Origin: Chlorocebus sabaeus
Lineage: Eukaryota; Chordata; Mammalia; Primates; Cercopithecidae
DNA length: 64,000 nucleotides
Reading direction: 5' to 3'
Assembly: GCF_047675955.1 (NCBI RefSeq)
Contig: NC_132911.1
Coordinates: forward strand, 78,199,208 to 78,263,207
Below the pieces are notes generated by a model. That model was given only the letters and a program-made list of their open reading frames with translations, ran no database searches and was not told the origin of the DNA. The translations under genes and the position numbers were made by a program. Positions 10,471 to 22,230 of the stretch are shown piece after piece (position 1 is the first letter of the stretch; each line of letters begins with the position of its first letter).

Positions 10471-12190
10471 ATATTGAGTGTTTCATTGGTGCCTAGACAC
10501 AAAAACTATCCCTGGCAGAGCTGTGAGAATGTTCACAGTGTGCGGCCATGTCACTTTGCACAGAAGGACTCTAAGTCACAAAGAGAACATGGAGAGGGTG
10601 ACATCAGGGTATACCGGCACAACAAGAGTTTGTGCAAATGAATTTCTCTCTGTTCCTGGGCATAATGTGTCACACCTGATACTTCCACACTGGATGCAGG
10701 GGTGCTTCAATTTACTGAACAGAGTCAGAGTGGGAGATGGGAGCTGCAGGTCAGGCCTTCCATACCTGGTACTGTAAACGCTGTGTATGTGTTTGGCCGA
10801 TAATCCTTCCATCTCTCAGTGTTGGCTGTCTGTTGTAGAGGCAGAAGCTGATGACTTTGAAGCTGCATTACAGCAGAAGATTGCCTGAAGAATGTGACCA
10901 TTATTCCAGCTTCTGCAAAATGCAGTCATGAGGATTCTCACTTAGGTCGTTTAGCTCCAAAGACATGGCTCCCTAGGCCTGCAGTTTTTATACTGGCTGC
11001 CAGTCAATTTTAGAATTGGTGTCAACATAGAAAGCACTGCGTGGCCTTGGAGTCTCTGATGTTGATCCTGCAGTCTGACAGATCAGATTCCGGGAGGATG
11101 GGATTTTGACTGTCTCTAAATTTCAGCAAAGTCAGATGAGGACACCACAGGCAGGTGTTCTCATACATCCCTGATTTTAGCTCTGTCCCTTTGAGTTTCA
11201 GTCATTCGGTACAAATTCATATCCTTTTATGTATTGTGGTTTAAAATATTTTTGATTGTTTACTGCTTCTTAGGCTGTGTAAAAGACCTAATGAGATATA
11301 CTAAGAAAAGTAAGGATGTTGGGCTGTGCTAGAAAAACAAAGGACTTACATTTCATGTTTTGGTTAACTGCAGAAATAAAAGAGTTTATGGAATGGAATA
11401 GCTCCCAATCCTCTGGCTGGAGTCCAATGCCCTCATTTGTGCTCTGCTCACTAGGTTTCTTAAAAAAAAAAAAAAAGAATTAACTAGTTTTTTTAATTGA
11501 AAAAGAAATACTTGCCTTAGTCTGGGAAGCCACCTGAAGAAAACTGAAGTGCTACTGCTTAATTGGTGGGTACAATGCCAAGGCAGCAGGAGCAAGGGAA
11601 GGGGTGTTGAGGCAGGGAAGGATGGAAGCAAACACCAGGTGGTGTGTTACTGCACATATACATACAAGGTGCCTGCTGTTCACAAGTGCGTCAGCCCCTT
11701 GGAATGGCTCTGGACAAGCTGTGCAGAAACACCACATCCTGCAACAGTCCATGGAAGGATGAATGACGAAGACATTTCTTTGTTGGTTCTTTCCCATTTT
11801 CTGGACTTCCATAAGTTAAAGTTCACCCTATAGGCTGTTATTGACCCTGTACCCTCAGGTTGCATCCCCTGACCACTTGGCAGCTGTTGTAGAAGTCAGA
11901 CTCCACAGGGTGTCACTTCATCTGAAGCAGTGGGAAGAACCGGAGACTTTGACCATTGATCTCACTGGGGTGGACCAGGTGGGTGGGGCAAGCGAAAGAG
12001 GTCAAGGAGAGGGCTGAAGCTAGAGAATCTCTGGTAGCCTATAACATAGGTTCCCTACAGACACAGTAAAAATTTCAGCAATACCAAAGAGTATACAATA
12101 AATACATTTTCCTTCCAGCTCAGAACACCAAGTCACTGTCAGTGGTTTGCCCTAACATCTTGTGTATACCAAACATTTGTCTATGTTTAT
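10471..12190. other. Unassigned unique sequence
   Basis: I find no conserved frame, splice-flanked exon, RNA gene or recognisable repeat apart from an A-rich run at 11461-11475. The short open frames here overlap each other on both strands and show no family motif. Confidence 0.6.
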
Positions 12191-12194
12191 AAGA

Positions 12195-12560
12195 TCATAT
12201 GTTACAAGATTTTGCTGCTTGTAACAGAAACCCCACAAACATGGCTAAAACAAGAAAGAAATTTATTGTTCTTTGTCATGTAAAAGTCAGAGGAAGGCAG
12301 GAAGGCAGACTAATGGCAGCTCCCTGGTGATCATTCTGCTTCATCATGTTTAGCATGGCTTCTATCCTCAAAGCTACTTTGTCAGAGAAAAAAAAGAAAA
12401 AAGAAAAAAGAAAAAGAAAGGACAAACGATTGTGTCTTCTAGCTGTGTTAGTCTCATTTCAGCAGTTTTCTCAAAGGCCCTACCCAATAATTTTCACTTC
12501 ACTTTCATTGGCCAGCCCTAGCAGCAAGGGAGGCTGGGAGGCTGAGAAATAGAACCTTTT
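12195..12560 (+). repeat. Old interspersed repeat of unassigned family, with an AAAAAG tract
   Basis: The sequence has motifs I recognise from a common mammalian interspersed repeat but cannot name: TAACAGAAACCCCACAAACA, TTCATTGGCCAGCC and GCAAGGGAGGCTGGGAGGC. An A/G-rich run at 12389-12421 interrupts it, possibly a degenerate A-tail. Confidence 0.45.
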
Positions 12561-12654
12561 AGATAGGTATTTTGCAGCAAAATAAAATCAGGGTTTATTT
12601 AGTAAAAATGAAGGAAAGAATGAATATTAGGTAGACAACTAGCAGTTTCGTTTT

Positions 12655-13110
12655 ACACAAATTCAACACCTTGCTTCTTGTAATGTGTTTTGGATATTGT
12701 TCAAGAGTAATGCGTGTAGACGTACTTCATTAATTTGAATACCTTCATTGTATTCTATTGCGTGAAAATACTAAAATTTACTTAACATATTCTCTATGGG
12801 TAGATATTTAAATTATTTCTGATCTTTTGGCTATTATAAACAGCATCACAATTAACATCGTTAGACATATATATTTACTCATTATTTGAATATATATTTC
12901 TAGGATAAATTTACAGATGAGGAATCACTAGATTGATGGGATAACTGTATTTTGAATTTTACTATATATTGTCAAATAGCCTTCCAAACTGCTGGCATTA
13001 ATTTGTATTCTCACCAACAGTATATAAAAGTGCCTATTGCCTTCCACCCCAGATAGCAATGTGAGTTATTGAACGTTACGGCATTTTTCAATACAATCAG
13101 TAAAAATGGC
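12655..13110 (-). mobile_element. Old L1/HAL1-like fragment, antisense
   Basis: TATTTAAATTATTTCTGATC, TTCTAGGATAAATTTACAGA, TTGTCAAATAGCCTTCCAAA and TATTCTCACCAACAGTATAT follow the antisense order of old L1 or HAL1 3' regions. It is A+T-rich and highly diverged. Confidence 0.65.
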
Positions 13111-13294
13111 ATCTTATCAATTTGGTTTTCATTAATTGTCTCATTAACCTTCTAAGTGATCATAGAAGTGGTCAATTCCACCTATTTCCTAGCCCAAACC
13201 AGTTTGGATCAATGGGTGTTTATATTACTCTTCACAATTTTATAGACAGGGATATTTAGATTCTCAATGTGTAATCCATTCTAGTCATGAAATA

Positions 13295-13660
13295 TTCTTT
13301 AAAAAGAACAGCTTCATTGAGGTGTAATTCACATATCATAAAGTGTACAATTTAGTGTAATTCACAGGTTTTTAGTATATTCATAGAGTTGTGCAACCAC
13401 TGCCATTATATAATTTCAGGACGTTTTCATCATCGCAAAATAAATCTTATATCCATTAACAGTCACTCCCATTCCTCTTCCCTTCTTATGTTCCCTGGAA
13501 ATCAATAACTGACTTCCTCTTTCTGTGGATCTGCCTATTCTGAACATTTAAATATAAATGGAATTATACAATATGTGACCGTTAGTGCCTAACTTCTTTC
13601 ACTTAGCATAATGTTTGTCAAGATTCATCCATGTTGTAGGATGTACTAATACTTCATTCT
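13295..13660 (-). mobile_element. L1M fragment, antisense (first of two similar blocks)
   Basis: TTCATTGAGGTGTAATTCAC, GTGCAACCACTGCC, TTCTGTGGATCTGCCTATTC and TTTCACTTAGCATAATGTTT are typical antisense L1M 3'-end motifs. The next block repeats the same part of L1, so these are two separate insertions or a duplication. Confidence 0.85.
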
Positions 13661-14350
13661 TTTATTTCATTTTTCATTGTGGTAAACTGTATATAACATA
13701 ATTATTATTTCAAGCAATAAATATACAGTTTAGTAGCATTAAATACATTGACAGTGTTGTGTACCTATTACCAGCATCCAACTCCGATCTTTTTCATCTT
13801 TCCAAACTGAAACTTTGTACACATTAAACACTAACTCCGCGTTCTCCTCTCTGTGTCTATGAACTTGTCTACTCTGTGAACCTCATATAAATGGAATCAT
13901 ACAATATTTGTCCTTATGTCTTATTTCAATATATGTCTTATTTCACATAACGTAACGGCATAATGCTTTCTAGACCATTCATATTGCAGCATATATCCAA
14001 ATTTCCTTCCTTTTAATGGCTCAGTAGTATGCCATTTTATGTGTATATCACATTTTGTTTATCCATTAATATGTTGATGGACACTTGGGTTGTTTCTATC
14101 TTTTGACTTTGTGAATAATATTGCTATGAACAGTGATGTACAGATATCTGTTTGAGTCATCGCTTTCAATTCTTTTTCATATAACTTAATGGGTGTGAAG
14201 CAGTATCTCATGTGGTTTTAATTTGCATTTCCCTAATGACAAATGTGTTAAGCATCTTTTCACGTAATTATTGACTATTTGCATTTTTCTCCTCAGAGAA
14301 ATGTCTACTCAAGTCCTTTGCTCATTTTTAAAATTGACTTGTTTTTGTTG
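13661..14350 (-). mobile_element. L1M fragment, antisense (second block)
   Basis: CATTGTGGTAAACTGTATAT, CTTGTCTACTCTGTGAACC, GCTCAGTAGTATGCCATTTT, TGTTGATGGACACTTGGGTT and GTATCTCATGTGGTTTTAAT are antisense L1 motifs in order. It includes a small direct repeat TATGTCTTATTTCA at 13914-13927 and 13932-13945. Confidence 0.85.
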
Positions 14351-14454
14351 TTGAGTTAAAACAATACTTTAAACAATCTGCATTTCCATATTGTTCAGTG
14401 TCTTCTCCTGACTACTTATTTGTCAGTTTCTTTTTTCCTCCTATTATCCTCCTG

Positions 14455-15115
14455 TGTCTTAGTTCGTGCAGCTGTGGTATCATAAAATACCATAGACTGG
14501 GAACTTTATAAGCAATGAAAATTTATTACTTACAGTTCTGGAGTCTGGGAAGGCCAAGATTTGGTGTCTGGTGAAGGCTTCCTCTCAGCTTTGAAGATGG
14601 TGCCTTGCTGCTGAGTCCTCTAACATTTCCCTTGTACTTCTTTTGTAAGAAGAGGTGAACATTTCCTTTGTACTTCTTTTGTAAGGTCACTAAACCCATT
14701 CATGAGGGCTCTGCCCACATAGCTTAATCACCTCCTAAAGGCTGCACTTCTTTTTTATTTATTTATTTTTTTTGTGATGGAGTTTTGCTCTTGTTGCCCA
14801 GGCTAGAGTGCAATGACACGATCTTGGCTCACCAGAACTTCCAACTCCCGGGTTCAAGCCATTCTCCTGCCTCAGCCTCCCGAGTAAATGGGATTACAGG
14901 CATGCACCACCACGCCTGGCTAATTTTGTATTTTTAGTAGAGACGGGATTTCTCCATGTTGGTCAGGCTGTTCTCGAACTCCTGACCTCAGGTGATCTGC
15001 CTGCCTTGGCCTCTGAAAGTGCTGGGATTACAGATGTGAGCTACCGTGCCTGGCAAAGGCCCCCCAGGGTGATCAAGTTTCAACATACGAGTTTCCTCAA
15101 CATATTTAGACTCTA
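14455..15115 (-). mobile_element. MLT1-like MaLR LTR, antisense, split by an Alu
   Basis: The antisense LTR begins TCTTAGTTCGTGCAGCTGTG and runs through ATACCATAGACTGGGAAC, TTACAGTTCTGGAGTCTGG and AGCTTAATCACCTCCTAAAGG. After the Alu it resumes with GATCAAGTTTCAACATACGAG. A 28-bp unit is repeated at 14622-14649 and 14658-14685. Confidence 0.75.
14749..15054 (-). mobile_element. Alu SINE, antisense, inside the MLT1-like LTR
   Basis: A T-rich tail (TTTATTTATTTATTTTTTTT) leads into GATGGAGTTTTGCTCTTGTT, CCACGCCTGGCTAATTTTG, CCTCTGAAAGTGCTGGGATT and GAGCTACCGTGCCTGGC. It is a full-length dimer. Confidence 0.95.
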
Positions 15116-15439
15116 GCATCTTGCTTTGATGCTCTGCGATCATCCACCTCTTAGATGTGTCTGCTCTTTATAGAAGATCCTTTGATCAGAGTCATGCATA
15201 GCTCTCCATTGCCTTATTTTTATTCGCCATATACCCTAATCATTCCAGGTTACTCTTATGATTTAATTTTCAAACTTTTATGACCTCAGGACTTACTTTT
15301 TATGTAAGATAATCCTGAATCAATATGTGCCCTGATGTTAAATTTGTAGTCAATTTGATGTATCTAAAATTAATGTATATGATCATTTTTTTCACATTGT
15401 CTTTGTCCTGTTCCCTCTTAACCAGTTGTGTGCTGGTTA

Positions 15440-15798
15440 AAGGGGCATAAAGCCCAAATGAATGGCCACTGGAAAATTTATTTTTATTTTTTTGCCATTT
15501 TCGGTTAGTTATCTTGGTAGATGTGAATTGTGAATTGGTATTTCAATATGGTTTTGATTTGCATTCTCCTAATAACAGATGATGCTGAACATCTTTTTGC
15601 ATGCTTATTTGTATATCTTCTTTGGAGAAATGCCTATTCAGATCTGTTGCCTATTTTTAAATTGGGTTATTTGTCTTTATATTTTTGAGTATAAATGTTC
15701 TTTATATGCTCTAAATACAAGTCCTTTATAAGATATATGACTTGCAAATATTTTCTGTCATTCTGTAGGCCATCTATTCACTTTCTTGATGGTATTCT
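15440..15798 (-). mobile_element. Older L1, antisense, left part of a nest
   Basis: TTTGATTTGCATTCTCCTAA, TATTTTCTGTCATTCTGTAGG and ATTCACTTTCTTGATGG are antisense L1 ORF2-end motifs. The sequence stops at the insertion point of a younger L1 and resumes at about 17268. Positions 15116-15439 are A+T-rich and unassigned. Confidence 0.85.
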
Positions 15799-17267
15799 TC
15801 TTTCTTTTTTAAAATTGTAGATTCAGGGAGTTCATATCCAGGTTTGTTACATGGGTATATTGCATAATGCTGGGGTTTGGGCTTCCACTGAACTCATCAC
15901 TCAAATAGTGAACATGGTACCCAATAGGTATTTTTTCACCCCTGCCTCGTCTCCTCCCACTGGAGTCCCCAGTGCCTATCGTTCCCATTTTTATGTCCAT
16001 GTGTACTTATTGTTTAGCTCCCACTTACAAGTGAGAACATGTGGCATTTGATTTTATGTTTCTGCATTAATTCACTAAGAATAATGACCTCCAGCTTCAT
16101 CCATGTTGTTGCAAAGTATATGATTTAATTCTTACTTATGGCTAAGTAGTATTCCATGGTGTATATGTTCCACATTTGCTTTATCTAATCCACCATTGAT
16201 GGGCACTTACATTGATTCCATGAATTTGTTATTGTGAATAGTACTATGATAAACATAGGAGTGCAGGTGTCTTTTTAATAGAATGATTTCTTTTCCTTTG
16301 GGTGTATACCCAGCAGTGGGATTGCTGGGTTAAATGGTAGTTCTATTTTTAGTTCTTTAAGAAATCTCTATCCTGTTTTGCATGGGAGTTAAACTAATTT
16401 TCATCTCCAGCAACAGTGTATAAGCATTCCCTTTTCTCTGCATCCTCACCAACATCTCTTACTCTTTATGTTTTAATCATAGCCATTCTGACTGGTGTGA
16501 GATGGTATTTCATTGTGGTTTTAATTTGCATTTCTCTGATGATTAGCATTTTTTCATATGTTTGTTGGCCACATGTATGTCTTCTTTTGAGAAGTGTCTG
16601 TTCATGTCTTTTACCCACTTTTTAATGGGATTATTTGTTTTTTGTTGTTGTTAGTTTGAGTTTCTTACAGATTCTGGATACTAGTCCTTTGACGGATGCA
16701 TAGTTTGCACATTTTCTCACATTCTGTAGGTTGTCTGTTTACTCTGTTAATTGTTTCTTTTGCTGTGCAAAGCTCTCTAATTAAGTCCAATTTGTCAATG
16801 TTTGTTTTTGTTGTGTTTGTCCTTGCAGTCTTAGTCATAAAATATTTGCCTAGGCCAATGTCCAGAAGAGTTTGTCCTAGGTTTCCTTGTAGCATTTTTT
16901 AATGTGAGGTCTTGCATTTAAGTCTTTAATACATCTTGAATTGATTTTTGTATATTTTGAAAGGTAGAGGTCCGGTTTCATTTTTCTGCATATGTCTAGC
17001 CGGTTATCCCAAAATCAGTTGTTGGATAGGGTGTCCTTTCCCCATTGTTATTTTTGTCAACTTTGTCAAAGACCAGTTGGTTTTAGGTACGTGGCTTTAT
17101 TTCTGGGTTCTCTATTCTGTTCCATTGATCTAAGTGTCTGTTTTTGTACCAGTACCATGTTCTTTTGGTTACTATAGCTTTGCTTGAAGTCAGGTAAAGT
17201 GATGCTTCTGGCTTTGTTATTTTTGCTTAGGATTGCTTTGTTTATTTGGGCTCTTTTTGATTCCTTG
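15799..17267 (-). mobile_element. Younger L1 (L1P-type), 5'-truncated, antisense, inside an older L1
   Basis: About 1.47 kb of antisense L1 3' end: AGGTTTGTTACATGGGTATA, GTACCCAATAGGTA, CTCCCACTTACAAGTGAGAA, GTATTCCATGGTGTATATG, GGATTGCTGGGTTAAATGG and CTGTTCCATTGATCTAAGTG. It includes the 3' part of ORF2, broken by stops on the minus strand. A diverged target-site duplication of about 16 bp flanks it (see findings). Confidence 0.9.
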
Positions 17268-17515
17268 TTGGTGCTCTTTGAGCACAACAGTTTTAAATTT
17301 TGATAAAGTCCAAGTATTTAGGATTTGGTTTTTGTTTTTGTTTCTATTTGTGCTTTTGGTGTCATATCTAAGAAACCATTGCCTAATCCAAGATCATGAA
17401 AATTTATTCTTATATTTTTTTGCTAAGAGTTTTATAGTCTTAGCTCTTACATTTAGTCCTGTGATTCATTTTGAGTTAGTTTTTGTATATGTTATGAGCT
17501 TAAGGTGTAACATTT
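17268..17515 (-). mobile_element. Older L1, antisense, right part of the nest
   Basis: GAGCACAACAGTTTTAAATT, TGTGCTTTTGGTGTCATATC and AACCATTGCCTAATCCAAG continue the same L1 frame order broken off at 15798. Confidence 0.85.
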
Positions 17516-17589
17516 ATAAAACCATTTTTATAAAACAAGAAGGTTTTTATTATATCTAAGCAGTATACCTCCTCCCTTAGGTTTAGCTC

Positions 17590-18330
17590 ATTTTCCTTCA
17601 GGAAAGATTTGTTCATTCATTTATTCAGCAATGATTTGTTGAGCAACTGCTTAGTGCCAGGCTCAAGCACACAGTGTGAAGGAGAATAAGGAGTAGTATC
17701 TATTTCCAGTGAACTAACATTGGAAGAGAAAAAAAGAGAAGGAAATCAACAATTACTGCATACTGCAACAATAGGAGGGATGCTTAATTCTGCTTGAGGA
17801 GGTCAAGGGAGAGTGTTTCTCTGGAGAAATAATGACTGACTTAAGCATTGGAGAATGGAGTAAAATTTATCAGGTGCATGAGTGTGGTGGGAGAAAGACG
17901 ATATTCCAGGAAGGCGAAAGCACATGTAAGAAAGTCACAGAGCCCATGAGGAAGCATGGTACATTTGCAGACATGAACATGTGGTTGTTATTTTTCAGGG
18001 CATCATACTGGGAAGTTGTAGTACAGTTCTGGTAGCAAAAGCAAAACAAAATAAAAACAAACAAGAAAAACATAGGTGAACAGACCTTGTTCAGGAACTC
18101 CTTTGCTATAATGCAGATTAGAAGTTATTAAAGGCTTAACTGAATCAGAGTTAGTGAAAATGAAGGGGGAATGTAGATTCAAGGAATACTTAGGAAAGTT
18201 GAATTGATGGGAGCTGGTAATTGATCAGATTTGGACTGTGAAAAGGAGATGCCTAGGACACAGCTTTGCAGTACGGAGGGATTGGAGCGCAGTTCACTGA
18301 GATGATGAATTCAGTTTGGGACCTAACTAT
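17590..18330 (-). mobile_element. L2 LINE, antisense, about 0.74 kb
   Basis: The block starts TTCATTCATTTATTCAGC, AACTGCTTAGTGCCAGGCTC and continues through TGAGGAGGTCAAGGGAGAG, AGGCGAAAGCACATGTAAG and AGTACGGAGGGATTGGAG. It reads as a reversed L2 3' region. Positions 18331-19190 are unassigned. Confidence 0.65.
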
Positions 18331-19194
18331 GGTTTCTAAACTTATCTACCACATTTTAAGTAACCCTGGACCAGATCCAAAGCTTTCAAGAGTTCCCAAT
18401 AGTGCTTTACTTTTAGTGCTTTACTCTTCAAAGTCCAATTCAGTTCCTTTACATTTGAATTATTAAAATAGAAGAGTTTCTTATAATATTGCTAACACAT
18501 CTCTGAATTAGGCTTATATTCCTTTCCCTACCTCTGTCCTGCCTTCAAATTTTTTTTCCCCTTTTCAATACTCTTTTTAAAATTTGTGTTGAACTAGCCT
18601 ATTGCAGGGTGGGGAAAGAAAGAGCAGAGAAGTTCTGACTCCCAGCACTGCTTTTCCCCACTGCTTCCCTGTGTGGAGTTTTGTCTCCATATTGAAGAAC
18701 TTGCCAGATACCAATGGATGCAAAAGAATTTGCTTTTCTATTTGTTCCCTTCGTAAAAGCATTGCATGGAACTAGCAGATGCCTCACAAGGAGAAAACAC
18801 TGCTTGTTAGCATAGGAAATGCAGATAATTGGCATGCTTCCTTTCCTGTCTGCCAACACTGGCCTGAAAACAAGCCATCATTGAGTGCAGCTTTTCCTCA
18901 GTGCAGCTGTGGCTCCCAGCACTCAGTGTCTGTTCTTTGGGGATTAGAAACACATTGATCTGAGCTGTAAAAGCTGATGGCTAAAGACAGTTCAATTGCA
19001 TAAGTTGTCTAAGAGGCTCTAACTAATGAATGCACTGTTCGGTCAGTGGGGCTGTCCGGGTGGTGAGTGAGCCAGCTCTTTGCTTCTGTTTCTCCTTTCC
19101 CGTGACCCAGCATTTCAATGGCAAGGTAATGAGCATCCTTATGACAGACAGGGCCAGGAGACCCAAGGGGAGCCAGAGAGGCAGTGTGTATGTA

Positions 19195-19275
19195 TCTCCT
19201 TCGCTAGAGTGTAAGCTGCTTGAGGACAGGGGAGTAGAATTTATTTTCGTATTTCCCATAGCACCTAGCATGGTG
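19195..19275 (+). mobile_element. L2 LINE 3' fragment
   Basis: CTAGAGTGTAAGCTGCTTGA, GGACAGGGG and CCCATAGCACCTAGCATGG match the L2 terminus. Positions 19276-19970 show nothing I can assign. Confidence 0.75.
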
Positions 19276-19974
19276 TTCTTCCAGGAGAAAAGTTAGTTTA
19301 CATTGATTCACCTAAGTACCCTTGCTCCGAGAATGTGGCAGATTGGCTTCATCTTTGATTCCTTCTCTTTCTTGGCTCAGTCTCAGGTGAGCTAATGGGG
19401 CTTGGAGTGGGTATTTGAGCTATGACACCAGATGTCTAGAGAGAGCAGGTGCAGGATTTTCTTCTCCCTGGTATCTGGAGAGGGCTGAGGGACCAGCAGA
19501 AGAGGAGAACTTGCCTCACCTTGTGGTCTAGCCAACACTGACCTTTCCTGGTTCCCCGTGGAGGCTGAAGTTGGAGAATTACTGCCTATGTTACTTTCAT
19601 CTGGTGATCCTGATGGCCCCTTCCCTGAGCCTCAGTCGTGTAGTCCTGGTGCGCTGACTGGCTTGTGGGTCCACCTGCTCATGATGGTCCACTTCCATCC
19701 ATCACTGGTTTGCCAAATGCCAAAGCCCCCAACTGCCTAACTTGGTTGCTTGCAGGGCTGGGGTGGACACAAAATCATGAACAAAAAACCACAGCCCCTG
19801 GATATGAAAGCCAAGTGGGACATCTGGCCCAGGTGACTCTCTCCAAAGCTAAGCTCTTTCCATAAACAAGGTAAAAGGAACTTGAACAAAATATATCACA
19901 AAAAGTCTTAAGGCACTGAAATCACAGCATTAGAAAATCTTTCTGAAACAAAAGAACTATAATTTTTAAAGAAA

Positions 19975-20400
19975 TTCAGCAGATGCATTTTGAGCACTTA
20001 GTATTTTAAAAAACCCTATGCTAAGTGCAACGAATACAGTGATGACTGGGACTGTCCCTTCTCTCGAGGACTTTACAATCTATTGAAGAAGACAGACTTA
20101 TGGATAACTAGACATGGTACAAAGGAGGATGACATCAGAGCTTATGTAAAGTAGGAAGAAAGTGTTTTGCATATAGAAGCAGGAGCTATTAATTCTAAAT
20201 GGCAGATAATGGAATGTTTGCAGAGGAAGTGTTGTTGCAGCTCAGTTCTGAGAGACGAGAAAGGTCTCAGCAGTGGGAGGATGAGTGGAAGGACAAACAG
20301 GGCTGTGAGGAGTGCTGGGCTTGGGGAACAGTGTGTGCAGGACTGTGAGACTGGAGAGAGGTCACAGGAGATGCAGCTGGAAAGAGGATTCATTCCACAG
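19975..20400 (-). mobile_element. L2 LINE, antisense
   Basis: GATGCATTTTGAGCACTTAG, CCCTTCTCTCGAGGACTTTA, CAGGGCTGTGAGGAGTGC and GGCTTGGGGAACAGTG follow the reversed L2 order. Possible MIR scraps follow at about 20440-20560 (sense) and 20630-20740 (antisense). Confidence 0.6.
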
Positions 20401-20749
20401 GTGTAGAATCAGCATCAGGGACCTAAGACTGGCATCAGGCACCTATAGTTTTCAAGGCGCATTCTATCACTCACAGCTGTGTGCCCTTCTGCAATGGCAT
20501 TGTTACCATGAAAAGAGGAATGCTGTAAGAACTGGGAATAATACATGCACAGGGTGTAAGGTACATCGTGGTCTCTTGGGGTAGGTTTGCGATCTGAATA
20601 AACAAACCAGAGAGAGGCATGGGTATGTTATCTCCATTTTTATAGTTGGGCTATTTCAGAGGGAAAGAGTTGAAATAGCTTGTTTAAGCTGTTTCAACAG
20701 TAAGAATTCCGGTCCAGATTTGAATCTACCTTCTGCCCCTTAAAATACG

Positions 20750-21850
20750 CTGTTCCGTGGGGAGAAGGCACGATGTGCGGAGGGGCAGTATAAACAACGT
20801 GTGTGGCTGCCTTCAGAGCGTGCAGTCTGGCTTGTTAACCATGAAGGTTGGACTGCAAAACAGAAGGGGCCACAGAGTGGCCGTGCTAGAGGGGCTTAGA
20901 GGAGGCATAGTCCCAGCGAGGGGCAGTGGTGGTGGGGACTTCCTGGAGGAAGTGGAACTCTCCCCTGGAGTTGCTGAAGACAGTAAGCAGAGAGGGAACC
21001 CCAGAGTGGTGGCTGCTGTAAAGTCTCCAGTGTCCTTCTTAGGAATGAGGGACTTACTCCCCTGGCTGTAAGACGTGCTGCAGGAAGATGGCCCTCCGCT
21101 GCCAGTCCTTTGGGGACTGCCTCTACTGAAGAGACTGCCTCGCCCACAGTCCCACCTCCTTCCATACCCAGGAACTGAGGCTTGGGTCTTTTACCCAACT
21201 TGTGCCAACTTTGAAGGCTCTCTCAGAGCTCAAGGTCCTCATGGAGTCAGCTGAGGCCCTCTTTGCGGCTGCACCTGGGGCGACCTCTCCCTCTCCTGCT
21301 CTGTCCCCACCACGATGCTGGCCCAAGAGCACTAATAGGCATCTGCATGTCTGTCAATCTCTGTTTTATCTTCCCAGGGAACCCAACCTGTGACATCCAG
21401 ATCTGGATCAAAGCTTGTAGCTTTGGACTGCAGCTGAGTCTGCAGGATGCAGCCCACTCCCGGGTGCTGGGTGGTGAGAGAGGGGGATCAACATAGATGA
21501 CTGATGGATACCCCAGAGCCTGCTAGTGCGTTTCACACAGGACCTGCGGCCTACCATCCCCCACCTCCCACCCACCCCCTTCACATTCTTTTCTGGGAGG
21601 ACACATTCTTTTCCACCTGACGGGTCAGAGCTGAGGGTATGTGTGTGGTGCGGTAGGGCGGTGGTCAGGGCGAGGGAGGACTCCAAAGTGCAGGCACTGT
21701 CTTCCACAGGGCTCTGTAGCCCTCACTCAGTGGAGAGGGAGGCAGAATGTGGGAAAGGAAACTGGGGAGGGACCGACTGAGAATGAGGCCCAGTGTTGAG
21801 CAGGAAGGAGAATCAGAGTTCAAGAAGGACCCCTAGGTGGTCTCAATCTT
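20750..21850. other. G+C-richer unassigned sequence
   Basis: This stretch is visibly richer in G+C than its surroundings. Several overlapping open frames occur on both strands, none with a recognisable domain or splice context. CpG is not dense enough by eye to call an island. No repeat family was recognised. Confidence 0.5.
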
Positions 21851-21982
21851 ATAAAAACTTGGGCTCACTTTTGATGGAATGAAAATATGAAAATATCATG
21901 CTCAGTTATAAATATTAATTTGAAAGTACTTTCATTTAAGTGATTTTTTACCCCTAAGATATATATTTTAAATATTCTTTGG

Positions 21983-22072
21983 TCTGAACATGGTGGCTCA
22001 TGCCTGTAATCACATCTGGGGCAGGAGGATTATTTGAGGCCGGGAGTTTGGGAAACATAGTGAAGCCCCCCC
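21983..22072 (+). mobile_element. Alu left-monomer fragment (FLAM/AluJ-like)
   Basis: ACATGGTGGCTCATGCCTGT, GGCAGGAGGATTATTTGAGG and GGGAAACATAGTGAAGCCCC are degenerate Alu left-arm sequence. An alternating TA / CACA tract follows (22083-22230). Positions 22231-23370 are unassigned. Confidence 0.75.
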
Positions 22073-22082
22073 GCCACACACT

Positions 22083-22230
22083 TTATATATATATATATGT
22101 ATTTCACAACATTGTGTTACTTTAAATACACACACACTGTATATATTATATATTCTATACAAATATAACATGATGTTATGAAATGTATATATAGTATAAT
22201 AAAATGGTTACTATAGTAAAATAAAAGAAC
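22083..22230. repeat. A+T-rich low-complexity tract with (TA)n and (CA)n
   Basis: TATATATATATATGTATTTC, ACACACACTGTATATATTAT and ATGTATATATAGTATAATAA lie close together. It may derive from the degenerated tail of the preceding Alu fragment (inference). Confidence 0.8.

Noticed and set aside
16416..17559. Series of 60 to 108-codon plus-strand open frames
   Set aside because: They lie antisense within L1 ORF2/3' sequence and have no independent support.
20750..21800. Possible CpG island or promoter in a G+C-richer block
   Set aside because: CpG pairs are sparse by eye, no exon follows with a usable donor, and opposing open frames are inconsistent with one another.
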